Positions 10,001-22,165 of a stretch of 64,000 nucleotides of DNA are shown piece after piece. The DNA is from Chamaea fasciata (Eukaryota > Chordata > Aves > Passeriformes > Sylviidae). The translations under genes and the position numbers were made by a program. The stretch's first letter is position 1. Each line of letters starts with the position of its first letter. Location: the NCBI GenBank assembly GCA_029207755.1, contig JARCOQ010000002.1:91983087-92047086 (forward strand). The letters run 5' to 3'. The notes beneath the pieces were generated by a model, which was not told the DNA's origin, searched no databases, and saw only the letters and a program-made list of their open reading frames with translations.

Positions 10001-13000
10001 CTCCAAGACCATTCTCCACAGCTGCTTCCTACATCCAGAGCAGTTAACTGACATAAGCAAAATTGTTGAGACCTTTTCCGTTCAGGGCTGCATTACTGTT
10101 CGTGTTGTGGGAGAGAGGGACAGGGGCCTTCTTCTTCCCCCGGCTCCCCAGTACATGGAGACTGTGATCCCCTAAACTGCAAGGGCTGTCACCACTTGTA
10201 CAGCCCAAAGGCAGGCCAAGGTGCCTTGAAAGAGTTTGCCAAAAGGAATGAGGATACTCACGCCTTCTGCAGCTCTGGCCACACAGTCGATGGGCTGCAG
10301 GCTCCACATTTTAAGCTGAACAAGGATGAGTCAGAACACTCAGGGCAGGTAGCACTGGTGCTCATGCATGCATGACTGGATCATGAGTCTGTGCTAAGGA
10401 CTTCACAGTCAAATATGGAAATGCTCCTTACTTCAGTGAGTCTCTTACTCTGTGTGCAAGTCGTGTGTTTCAGCAGCACACTGCAAGGTGGAGGGCCACA
10501 CAAAGCAGCCTTGATGACAGTGCCCTCCAAATTATGGGTGCCTGCTGTGTCTTGCAGCATTGGGAGAGAACAGATTTTGGACCGGAAAGCTGAGGAACAG
10601 TTTCTGCAGGAAAACTGTGCACAATCTGTTGCACTCTGCATGAAATACCTATGGTGACATGCTTGTAAGGGATGTTATCTGTTCCTTCATGGATGGAGAA
10701 CATCTGAAACCAGATGCTTACATGTCCCCGTCTTCTCCAGAAATTAAACTTCATAATTGAAATCATAAAGCTTAAAAAAGAAAAAAAGGTGTCTTCTAGA
10801 TCTGCTTAGTGCTCCTTTTCCTCTGGAAGAAGCTACAGTGGATTTTTGTAACCCCAGTGCTGAGCTTCAATTTCTCAGTGGTGTCACTCAATACACTATT
10901 CCTTCTCAGCAAAGATGGTTGCTGTAGGTAAATTTTCTCTAGCTTTCTGCCTCCTATGACTTTTTCTGTGCATCACTATGTGCTTTGACTCAATAAGTCT
11001 CAGGAAACCACCCTCACTCTCCTGAGATGAGTCTCCTGCCCTCACAGGTCTTTCCTGGAGTAGCTGCTCTGGGGGATGTAGCAGCCAGAATATACATGGG
11101 ATTCAGCTGAAAAGGATGGTGTGTGGGTGTGTTTTTTGAAGCTTAACAAAGATCTGACAGGAGAAGAGGGCCTTGAGGGTGGTTTGCTTGCATGTGGCAC
11201 TGCAGGGAGCTGGCAGCAACACAGTGGTGGGAGAGAAGCTTGTTGAAGGTTCTGTTAGCTGAAGCTGCTTGGGGATGCAACAATCAATAAATGCTACAGT
11301 AGTAGATCTAGCTGGTCCTCAGCAGTGGGAAAGGACCCCTCAGCAGGAGGATTCTCCTCCCATGTCAGACAAAATTCTGTCTTACTTCTCCTTCATTCCT
11401 TTCAAATTTTAGGAAAAAAAATCTCCCATCTTTTGTGTTCCTTGGCTTTTGCCCCAAATGTTTGATTCAGAGACTGAGCCTTTCCAGCCTCACAAATTGC
11501 TCCAGCTCCCTGCCTCAGAGGCACTTAAAGCTGGAGTCTTCATACTCATGAACACTCAGGGGCCAAGCTTTTCACAATGACAGTTATTCAAGGAGCCACT
11601 ATACCCTTCCCATGCTGTGATGGGCCATCAATACCTACAACCCACAGTCCCTTCTCAGGCACCTTGCTCTTATCCTATGGAAAAAAAAAGATGGCACAAG
11701 CTAGGACGACTCTGAGCTTTAGCTCAGGATGAAATACCTGTATCTAAGCATAAATGGGTTAGCACAGGTGACTTCATCTTCTGACCTGACAGGCCTCATC
11801 ACTTTTAAGGAGATCAGTGTGGTAGGAAAGTGGTGGGAAAATCCACATGGCCTCTTCTCTTCTTAGGAGAAAGGACAGAGAAATAGACACCAGGAAGAGA
11901 TGCAGGGAGTGGGAAAAAACCCCATCCCCACCACTTGCCAGTTGTAACACAGCTCAGTGGTGGACAATGTTGGTTAAAACTGGTAAACATGGCCAAACAA
12001 AAATGGCAACACAGTGCTTGTAACTGTCTGTTTTAACAGTCTGCAGGCAGTCACTGTGCTGTCTAGAGTTTTTGTCTCTCCACCAGGCTGCCTACCTGAC
12101 ACTGCTGGGTATAGGTTCCTCTCTAAGTCCCTTTCCCTTCCTTCTTCTCTTCCCAGGAACCTGAGCTTGAAGCTCTGAAGAAAGGTGAAGGAACTGCTGT
12201 TGTCACCTCTCCTAGTCCTGAGAACCTGGCCCTTTTAAGGGAATGAGCAGGAAAGATGGAGAGGAGTGGCAGCCAGCTGCTACCCCAGTAATATCTTTGT
12301 GTTGTAAATACAGGAAAGCCTTTCAGCAAGCACTTTTCAGTCTCATGACTGAGGGCAGAAGTGGGAGCAGTAGTGTTATTGTGAATGGTACCATATCTAC
12401 ATCTTCAGGTCATAATCCAGTGCCTGCAATAAGGGACTATGCAAGAGTGTCAGTTTACAGTAAGCTAAAAAGGAAGAATCACCATAGAGAGCTCTAGTCA
12501 TAGCTTTCCTGGATGCCTGGACTTAGCTAGATGCTCCTGCTGAGTGGCACTGGATGAAAAGTTTCGGATGTAGAGACAGTTGCTACATGAAAAAAATACT
12601 CTGGCAGATTTCAGACCTTGAAGAATACTTTGCAAAGTGGTCAGATCACTGATATGGTAAACCACAGCTACAAATACACACCTGTAATGCTAGAGATTCA
12701 CCCCTTCTCTTCTCAGCCTGGAGACGTGAATATGAAACTGTAACCGTGCTCCAATTACCCTGGAGAGAAGATGACTATTGCAAGTCATGGTGGGAGTGGC
12801 CAAAGCAGAAGCTCCTCTGAACGTCCTCACATGACTCCTGCAAGGTTTAGGTGTGGGCTCTGTAGGTCAGTACTGGCCTGGTGGCACTGTGACACAGGGC
12901 TGTGGAGGTTCAAACAAGCAGCCAACTTTGTGATGGACTCCCAGTCACAGAAATTTTAAAGCTTTCTGTGATGGACAGTGACCTTCCCTTCCCCTGTCCT

Positions 13001-16000
13001 CACAGTGTAATTATTTTCTTCAGAAAAACTATCTCCTCTCAAATTTCAAGCAACACTGCTAGCAACCTGCTGATACTGCCACTATGTTATTCAACTGCCC
13101 AAGAAGTTTTCACCCTCTTCATCTCACAGTTTGACAAAAGATGTAATTTCACCAAGTGTCCGTAAATCTTCCAGGAGAATGGGCAGCTGTCAGATAATTT
13201 GACACACAAAGATTGTAAGCTGGAAAAGGAAACTGTGGCAGGGTTGGACTGGTAGACAAAAGTAAAAGTAGTAAACCCAGGGATGCCTCTGTGGAAGATG
13301 AAATGTCTTTTCAAAAATAGCTGAGGCATAACAGTTGTTGATAAATAGAAAGACAGAGATGACACTTGTTCATTTGAATGTCAGAAGAGATGCTTTATGG
13401 GATCTGCGGAAGAGTCAAGAGCCTCCTCACAGCACAGATATTTTATATAACACCTAGTGGCAATGTGGCCCACACCCTGGCTCAAAACCCACTGTCTCCA
13501 TGGAGCACTGGAACCCTTGTGAAATGATAATTTCATTTTAATTTCCTCTGAGGCGAATTTAACTTTGTGCACCAAAATCACACAGCCATCTGAATCAAAA
13601 TGCTGGAACTGAGGCAAATATGGAAGTCTCTTCAAAACCGCACAACTGTTAAAAGTCCCGGTGTCCCTTCAGAGGATAAGGAAAGACAAGCTAAGATATT
13701 TTATGTCGGTGTTCTGTCCTTATAGCTGAGATGTAACACTGTAGATTGATGCAATACCTACAGGATCCCTGATCTATTTTATATGTTCACTTTCTCTTCT
13801 GAGGAATTTGAGTATAGGAGTTCTTTTTAGTATCTGACCCACACCAACATAAAAATCAGTATCTGAACTTGGGAACTTGGAAACATCTATAGGTCAGTAA
13901 TAAGGACATGACTGGTAGGCTGCCCCCCCTGAACATACGATGCTGCACTGAAGCTGGATGACTTCTACTGTGCCCAAAAAGGCCAAGTTTGATGGCAAAC
14001 CTTCTGTAGATTGTCTTTTATTATTATTACTTGGCAATAAACAATCCAAGAAGATGTCTCCCGAAAGTCCTGTAGTATGGAAAAGATTGAACAGAAGTAA
14101 TCTAAGTAACTGGAGACAGTAAACTTATCCCACTGGACCCATGTGCTTTTTTAAATTTCTCACTTTCAATGATGCTTTTAGAACTGAATAAAGCAGAAAA
14201 AAAATGAACTGGATTTTTTTTATTTCACCGAAGTGTATGAAAGGACTCCATTTTAAATTAACTCTGCTACCTCTGTTTAGAAGACGTGTTTTAAAAGCAA
14301 GTCTTTGACATAGAATTATAACTAATGTAACATGAAATTAAAACTTTACAATGTGGTGTCTGACATTTTATCTTCTGGTTGGATTAGCATCAAAGAATCA
14401 TCACAAGATGTTGTCTTGAGGTTCAGCAGCATGATCACATCAAATTTTTTGTTCACACCTGAGGGATTAACTCAGAGTTAAGAATTTTATCTACTTCAAC
14501 CATTAAGCACAAATATTCAAGCTTAATATATCTTTTTACACTTATTGTGTGATGATCAATAGGAGATTTTGTTTGATTTTGTATCTTGTGTATCTTTTGA
14601 TACATTACTTTGGAAACAAGGTACTCCAATATTTCAAGATGAATAACTGCTGAGATTTAGCAGATTATGAGGCACCAAAATGTCCTGAAATGGCATACCT
14701 GAGAAATATACTTACAATCAGACTTGTCTAATCCTTGGTCAATCATCAAGTCCCATTTATATGTTGGAGAGAAGAATCTTCAGGCTTACAAACAGGTGAC
14801 AGAAAACCGGATAGTGAGATATTTGGACAAGGCAAGGTATTATCCAGGCCTGAATGATATTCTGCAAAACAAGGAAGAGTAAATGCCAGTTCAGAGTTCA
14901 GCAAGGCAGATGAGAAATAGTATTGCATGCTGCCTTCTCTTTCTCCTGTTAACAGCAGTACCTGGGCTGAAGAGTCCCTTGATAGCCAGGAGCCTTGGCT
15001 GGTAAAGTGTAGCCACATGCGCACTGGGGCAAACGAGGTCCAAGCACTCAGCCTAGGACACAAAGAAGTCACTTCTGGCATGCAGGCACAGCTGGTTGAT
15101 TGGCAGAGCCAGAGGACAGATAAATCAAAGCAAATCCAGTTTCAAACTCATTGTGCTATCAGTGCCCTGCTGTGCTGGCAAGTCATCTTCAGTGCCCTTG
15201 TTTTCTTCTTCTCCTATTTTGAGCAGGTTAAGGAGCAGATTCCCAGTATAGCTCATGAAGCTGCCTTCTACCTGCTCTTCCCTGAGCAGCCGTCTTACTA
15301 TGTTGTGCCACGACTCTGAGGGAAGCCACTAGCTTCTAATGGCAGTGGGTATTCATGTTATTAATTAGTGAATAAGAAATTGAGCTCTGCTTGATTTGGA
15401 TTCCCATAGTTTATCTGTAATAAGTCATGTGCTTAGAAATAGTCTGCCCATCATCCTTCTCTTTCTCCTATTGCTTGCAACAGTAACGTATTTCCTATGC
15501 TGAAATGTAGGATGTTATCAGATATCTATGGAGTGGAAATAAGTATATCTATAAAGGGATATTCTACATAAATAGATGCATCTCTGAGGTGTAGGAGTGT
15601 ACTAACATAACCATTTGCGCATCTGAACCTCCTCTGATTCCTTTCAGACCCTTTATCATACACACCATGCTTCAAGTATGAGAGTATTTCTGAATTTGTA
15701 GTTGAATATTAAACATTTACCATTTATTCTCTCAGAAAACCTAGTTGGGGATAAGGTGAGGAAAATAAATGGAGAAGATACTATACCACAGAGAAATTAG
15801 AGAGATTTTAAAAAGTTGTCAGATTAAAATGAATCATTTTTTTAAGAGGCAGCAGGCAATATCTTATACATCAGGAAAAGCCTCATCCAAAGTCCACAGA
15901 GACTGTTCCTAATGCTGCTGATGCTATTCTTTCTTGATCCAGCAGTAATATAAAAAGTTTTTTGTCTTTGTGTATATCTGGAAAATGACTTTCAGGATGG

Positions 16001-17907
16001 ATTAGGAAATTCTAAAATAGAAAACAGGAAGTAATTTTTTTCACCTTTGTGGTGATGCTGTCAAAAAGAGTAATCTGTGAAAAGTCATCAGTCATGCCTT
16101 GATTGATTGTGTAAATTTATACATCTGCACTGTTAAAGAAACTATTCCTTCATTTCCTTATCTTATTAGTTTATTTTCTTCCTTCTATGATATCCACTCC
16201 CCTAAGCAAGGGATCTCGTCAGGGTAGACAGGGAAGGTAGGAAGAGTGGAAATTTCTAGTGGAAAGGTATGGCTGTGCAGGTTGGCAGGCAGATTAGCCA
16301 GGTGATAAATGATACTCAGGAATGTTTGCACACTGTGCCTCATTAATTGCTCTCCATGAAGGAGTGAACTAAAGAAGGAAAGGCCGATTTTTTTTGATCT
16401 GTATTGCTCACATAACCAAAGTTTCCTTTCATCAGATCTCTTTGCTTGCATGGCTCAGCTCCCTAACATTCTGTCAATGAATTGTCTCATTTTTTTCCAA
16501 TTTTTATGTATTTTATACATTTTGTTATTTGGCTTTTTGAATGATAGCAATGTAAATTAATGGATGCAAAAGGAAAGCAAAGTGCGTGTTCACTATCCTT
16601 GAATCATGTACTGCTTGCTAGAGTGCAGTACAAAACACTGTCCATGTTGTAAAATCAGACCATATCAGAGTGAGTTATTAGAGGAGAACATATTCAACCA
16701 CAACTTCACTCAATTCAAGTCATATGGAAGATCCAGTATAAACCTTTGAAACCTGAACTCTGACACTATTTTATTCCTAACGAAGGACAAAATGCAAAAC
16801 TTCAGTAGGGCACAATGCAGAAGTCAGTGGTGGGCAAAGTCTTTCTTCCAAGGTACAGCTGTGGCATACTGCGGACAAATGTAGGGGTGCACAGGTACCT
16901 ATATGACCTTTAATATTTTTTTCCATGCCAAGGTTAGACTTTTTCCCAATCCCTGTGCCACTAATCTCTATTCATCCTCTGAGGCGCTCCCTACCAAAGG
17001 GACTCCCTACAGAGGCTCTGTGCCTCTGCAGTCAAGGCTTTAGGACTAAGCATGCCCACTGGCAGTAAGCTCCCTCCACAAGGCATCTTTGTTGCTCTTG
17101 TGGGCTGGAAGTGAGGATGAGTGAAATATGGTCTCTGAGCAGTCTGGCAGGGGTGCTGTGCTTCTGCTTTTTTCCAGCTGGGGCCTGCATATTCATTTGC
17201 TCAAGTTAAGGGACCTTCTTCTATTTTCGATTGTTCAACTTAAAGTGCATATTCAGTAGAAAGTCTTGGACACTTCCAGTGCAGTCCACTTTGCTAATTA
17301 AACCAGAGCTGTGTTTAATTCATTTTGACAGCACACTTCTTACCCCCGTTATACTTGTAACAGCAGGAATTCTACGTGCTGGCTAATAGTTCCACAGAAA
17401 CATGCAATTACAGAAATTGCCCATCAGTCTTCACGTTTCTTGCCATGGCCAAAATAGTGAAAGCACCGAAACTTATCTGACCAGATGTAAACTGGGTGTG
17501 TGCTATGGAGGCTTTCCTGTTCCTCCAGGCAATCACAGGCAGCATAAATTTGAGCATCAAGCAGAGGAGAGAAGCATAACTACAGATGTTCTTAATGTCT
17601 GCCAAATTCCTCAATCCTATTTAGAAATAATCACTGTTCTTTCAGGTCCCTAGAGCTAATGCTTAGAGTAGATTCAACTAGTTACCTAACATAATAAAGT
17701 GAAAAAGAGAGTAGGTGTATGGTGTGAATCCATGGTGATGCACAGACTAGATGTTAGACAGGGAAAGAAATTAGGTTTCCTTCCATCCGTCTATCAGATG
17801 TTAGAATGTAACTAGAGAAAATACAGCCTGGTAGGAGAATCTGGAACCTACAACAGTGATATCCATTGAGACCCATAAAAGAAATATAGAAGCAATAGCA
17901 TCTGGAT
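7033..17907. other. Long stretch without recognised genes or repeats
   Basis: Nearly 11 kb of ordinary sequence alternating between AT-rich and moderately GC-rich patches (for example about 9.5-10.7 kb and 11.0-12.5 kb). The largest frames are 145 codons (8717-9154, plus) and 130 codons (14927-15319, plus). Neither has a motif I know, and both fall within chance length. I found no CR1, LTR, tRNA-like or CRISPR-like structure. Around 17.29-17.34 kb, TAATTAAAC and GTTTAATT form an 8-bp inverted pair of homeodomain-like sites, which is only suggestive. Confidence 0.5.
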
Positions 17908-17922
17908 GGGGGGGCGGGGGGG
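17908..17922. repeat. G-rich tract, G7-C-G7
   Basis: Seven G, one C and seven G in an otherwise AT-rich setting. The run is long enough to form stacked G structures only with short loops taken from the tract itself, so it is a marginal quadruplex candidate. It may also be a sequencing weak point. Confidence 0.8.
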
Positions 17923-19383
17923 AAAGCATTGCTTTTTTGGCAAAAAGAGAAAAGCTGATAATTTTCTTCCATCTACATCTATACCTCCTGTGTCTGCTCA
18001 TTCACTGTCACAGCCCTAGGGTGCATTGAGAACAATGGTCCAAAAGAACCTACAGAATTCCAGCAAAGTGTTGGCAACTGCTATGCTACTTCAGTATGCA
18101 CAGCGTTTAGCCTGCAGCTGAAAAATGCAACACAAGGATTCATTAGGTGCCACTGCACCCCTGTGAGGCATGAAAGGGTTGTCTTCTCTATTTTGCAAAT
18201 AAACAATAAACAACAGCAATTATTAATGCTCAAGTATAAACCTACAGCATTATTAACAAAGACCAATACACAGTGCAGCTTTCCTCTGTATAACTGTAAG
18301 TTTTTTTAATACATTAACCAGTTAAAAAAAGAAAGAGGATTTCAAGCTAATAAAACACCACGAATTTTTCATGTAGGCTATCCACAGTCTTATGACATGA
18401 GTCTCTCTGAACACTAAATGCAGACAGGATGAGCCGCCTACTAAAGGAGACAGACATTCTTTCTCTGTCCCTCCCTCTCTCAGCTTGGCCAACTGCACAC
18501 GGCTCTTAGGCAGTTTTGAGAGGACACCCATGTAAGAACAACACTAAATGCTTGAGTTTATGCAGAAGCTGAGGCCAGAGGGCAATGCTGCCCTGGTGTT
18601 AGGCAAGGAGGCTGCATACCCCAGCTCTGGCCTTTCATGTCTCTTCCTCTTCTCATTATGATGCAATGAGACCCTTGGTCAAAACACCTTCCTTCCTCCT
18701 GGGAATAGCCCTCGTGCTCCTCTTCTCTTTGGATCTCCTGTGCATGCAATGGGTACTTTATGACTTTTGTTCATTCAAGTACACTATCCAGCTCCTACTG
18801 ACAGGAGAACCAACTGCCCTGGAGTGAGTTTAGAAATTAAGCTAAAATTGGAAGAGAGATGCCTGTCAGGGTGTTTTCAGTTATTATTAGACTTTTCATT
18901 TCAATTTTAAATCTTTTTTCAAAGTATACAAGTTCCTGAATATACAAGAGTTAAGCACACAAATACCTTTAAATCTGTGGTTCCTAATCCATGCTGAATA
19001 TGCATTACCACCTTAGGTGAAACAAGACACTTCAAGGTTTAATGTTTGATCTTAGTTCTCAGCTGAAATATATCAAAGCTGGTCAGGTGCCTGCTTCTTT
19101 CTTTTTCCCCAAGAAAAGTATTTCCACATTTGAAAATAATTATTTTTGCTATTTTCTCTAATGAAAGACTTGCATTGACAAATATTTCACAAGCTGTTTC
19201 ATCTTCTTTGGCTTGTTCTTTTTCTGTGTGTTTGTTTTTTTTAAGCAAGCAAAGAGAGCTAGGACAAGGCAGCCAACGTAATAGCGCAACCTTTTGTTGT
19301 TTTATTACACTTGCCTGGTGCCCTGGAATTTTATTTCCATGACAGCCTTCTTGAATGGCATATTTGCTATTTTCAGTGTACTC
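17923..19383. other. No recognised feature
   Basis: Plain sequence with small overlapping frames on both strands and no recognisable repeat family. Confidence 0.55.
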
Positions 19384-19432
19384 TGCGTGTGTTTGCGTAT
19401 GTGCGTGTCAGTGTGCGTGTGTGGGTGTGCCT
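19384..19432. repeat. Degenerate GT-rich tract
   Basis: TGCGTGTGTTTGCGTATGTG and following GTGTGCGTGTGTGGGTGTG form an impure GT repeat with several CpG steps. It is probably an old, interrupted microsatellite. Confidence 0.8.
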
Positions 19433-19599
19433 GCAGAACAATCCCCATTGATGAGAAAGGCCAGGAGAAGGTTTTTAGGAGATGTTATGAAATACTGAGA
19501 AGGAAATAGTGCCTGTTGCTGCCAGAACAAATAAATTATTAATGTTTACAGCTCAAAAGTTTTTAGAAGCTGGGCTGTTCAGGGTGGGTCTATGCACTT

Positions 19600-19642
19600 G
19601 TATGTGTGTATGTGTGTGTACGTATGTGTGTGTGTGTGTGTA
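19600..19642. repeat. (TG)n microsatellite with TATG interruptions
   Basis: Alternating TGTATGTG blocks that end in an uninterrupted TG run of about nine units. It is the second GT-rich tract within 250 bases. Confidence 0.9.
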
Positions 19643-20661
19643 AATATAAAGGTTAATGACTCATGCTGTGTTTAGTCAATAAATGAGTAAAATAGCCCAG
19701 GCTACAGGCATCAGATAGCCCAGTACACATGCCTAGAAATCATCACCCAGAACCCATAAACTGTGACATTTCACGTGCTTGGGACTTTCTGGCAGCCCTG
19801 CTATCGTCATTGCCATTTATTGGGTCCTTTAGGACGTTACAAAGGACATATTGCTTTTTCTTTTGTAAACAAAAGTATAGTGCATGTTTACAGGTGAGTA
19901 GTAGTACTTAAGAGAACTGACTTTTTTAATTTCAATTTGTTATATTGCTTACTAGGAGAAGCCTAGTAGCTGCCTTGAAATGGTAGAAGTTTGGTGCTCC
20001 CAGAAATCACTTGTATTTAAGGAAATGATTGAACAACTAGCCAACATCCACTTTTGCATAAGAGCTCATTCTGTCTTAATTTCTGCATATCTGACAGAAG
20101 AATTTCACATGGAAAAATTCCTCCATTGTCCACACAAATGGACCTAAAGTTAAAAACTAAAATAAATTTTAAAAAAATGAAGAAACTGTGTCTGAGCACA
20201 AAAAGAGAGTTCTGAAATTTTAAATGATTCACATATTTACAATAAGGAAAAGAAATGGCATTTGATTGATTTTCACTCCTTATCCAGGAGAAAGACTTTT
20301 AACTCTGTTGTCTAAGTGGATTTGCCCTCAGACCTCAAGTTCCACAAGCAGTGAAGGCTCTGAAATAAGTGATGTGTCTCTCTAGCTGAGAGCTGAGGCT
20401 TTCCTATCTATATGAGATCCTGAAACATTCACTGACCCTGTTATCTGAAGCCATGCAGAAACTCCTTCTAAAACATCCAGGAGTTTATTCTCCCTGAATA
20501 ACTGAATGAGTATTTTCTCTCTATGGAGAAAAGTGTTCAAATATTTCCAGATGAAGGAGGAAATTGAACATTGTGCACACCTTGGATGTCTGAAAGAGTA
20601 AAGGTAGATTTTTCCAGGCCATTTTTCCATTCAATGGCTACTTCTATCTCTCTCCTGTTTT

Positions 20662-20664
<3 letters not shown>

Positions 20665-20700
<36 letters not shown>
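20665..20700. repeat. 36-base T homopolymer
   Basis: An uninterrupted run of T. No AATAAA-like signal or gene-like sequence lies at the flank expected for a processed copy on the minus strand, so I see no sign that it is the tail of a retrocopy. The exact length is likely uncertain in any assembly. Confidence 0.9.
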
Positions 20701-21304
20701 CCCTCTACCTTATTGTTCTTTTTAATTATCTTACTTGGAAATAAAGAAAATGTTTCATTTGTTTTAAGGTTGGGGGGTTTTTTTGGTGTTTTTTTTTTAA
20801 TGGATCATTTCAGCAAGAAAGTTGGGATACTTTTATGTGTTAATGTCACAGAAATCCCCACCTTTTGCTCTCAAAATCTGGATTCCACCTGTTCTATTTT
20901 CCTTACTTAAAACTGTAGCAATAGGAAAATAGTGCTCATTGATAGCCAGAACATGCAGTCCCTGACTGTGCACAGAAAATACTCGAGCAAACATTGCACC
21001 TTCTAGATGAGCCTGCAGAGCATGAGCAGACAGGATTCACCCTCTAAGCTCTGAGGTCCTGACTTAAAGAAAGAGCAAAAGCCACACTAGGAGAATTTCA
21101 GTAATTCTTTGGTGCTTTATATCAAAAGATTTTTTAGCATTTTAATATTATATATATAAATATATGTATATGATTTTCAGCAGTCAGCAAGTTCCAGTTA
21201 AGTTTAGGTTTCTTTCTTCTCTGTCACTTTGCCAGATTTAATCCCTGGCAAGAAAGGTTCATGCTTAAGGAATTGGGAGAACTGCAGATTGTGCTCTGGC
21301 AAAC

Positions 21305-22165
21305 TCAGCCACATGTACCTTTGAGCCTGGAAAACCAAAAGAAGCACAGACAGAAGAACTGCATCTGAGAAGGCCCTGCTAGCTCTGCTGATGCAGATAC
21401 TGAGTGTACCCAGCTGATGTGGAGTTGGTTTATATCCAGAATTGGAGTCCACTTGCAACACCACGGTTTGCCGCTCACACGGGGATTAGGTACGGTTGCA
21501 CCTGAAAAGGTTGATGTTAGAGGATGGTATGTTCCTATCAAATTACGTGAGGGCTTAGAGCTCCAAAACTTGGCTGATTTGGCTTCTGAAGTATGGTCAG
21601 CCAAGTTTTGGCTGCTTATAAAATACACAGCATCCAGAAGCTCATCTCCTTGTGTCTTCATTTTAGCGCTCTCACTTTCAAGAGTGAGATCAGCAAGCAG
21701 AGCATCAGTGAAGATGAAATCTTCCTTTGTTAGCGCCTCTCTAGAAAGACAAATTCCAACTTCAGCTTGCATTTCTGTGTTTGTAGAGATGAGAGAACAG
21801 TCACCACCACTGAGAAAATAAAGACACATTTTGCCAGAATCTGGGGTGATTGAGGGCAGAGGTTTATTGTGAGTTATAGATAATGCTGTGGGACAGAATC
21901 CCAGCGTGATATGGAGGGAATATGGCATTCGTCTTTGCACACAGAACTGCCCTGACAGGTCAGAGGTGAGCAGTACATCTTTTAACATTGTTACACAAGT
22001 GTTAAAAACCTGCACAATGCAATACGAACCATACACTACATGAATGCACCAGGTGAAACCTGCTGAGCCTGTGCTCATGGAGGCTCGCATCATGTGACAA
22101 TACCCTTGGAAAGAGGGAGGTGCCTTACACCCTGTAGGGTCATAAATACCAGCTTTTGTCCTCAT
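21305..22165 (-). CDS. Unrecognised 286-codon open frame
   Basis: This is by far the longest open frame in the window. It begins MRTKAGIYDPTGCK and ends WFSRLKGTCG, and an in-frame stop lies two codons upstream of the ATG, so the start is bounded. With about a 5% stop rate per codon, my rough estimate is well under one such frame by chance in 64 kb. The next longest (181 codons) is expected. The protein is rich in Ser, Thr and Cys, has no clear signal peptide, membrane span or repeated domain, and matches nothing I know. An antisense 134-codon frame lies inside it, which suggests few stops on both strands and weakens a coding reading. Other possibilities are an exon, a single-exon retrocopy, or part of an unrecognised LTR element. 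Confidence 0.25.
   Translation of the reverse strand: MRTKAGIYDPTGCKAPPSFQGYCHMMRASMSTGSAGFTWCIHVVYGSYCIVQVFNTCVTMLKDVLLTSDLSGQFCVQRRMPYSLHITLGFCPTALSITHNKPLPSITPDSGKMCLYFLSGGDCSLISTNTEMQAEVGICLSREALTKEDFIFTDALLADLTLESESAKMKTQGDELLDAVYFISSQNLADHTSEAKSAKFWSSKPSRNLIGTYHPLTSTFSGATVPNPRVSGKPWCCKWTPILDINQLHISWVHSVSASAELAGPSQMQFFCLCFFWFSRLKGTCG
21563..21611. repeat. Perfect 15-bp inverted repeat (hairpin)
   Basis: CCAAAACTTGGCTGA at 21563-21577 is the exact reverse complement of TCAGCCAAGTTTTGG at 21597-21611, with a 19-base loop. The outer flanks can add about four more pairs after a small internal loop. A TATAAAA lies just downstream at about 21617. The hairpin lies inside the long minus-strand frame, so both strands there encode the same QNLAD...SAKFW peptide words. 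It is shorter than a typical microRNA precursor stem. Confidence 0.9.

Noticed and set aside
17908..17922. G-quadruplex regulatory element
   Set aside because: Only one short G7-C-G7 tract with no further G runs nearby. Evidence is too thin for a functional claim.
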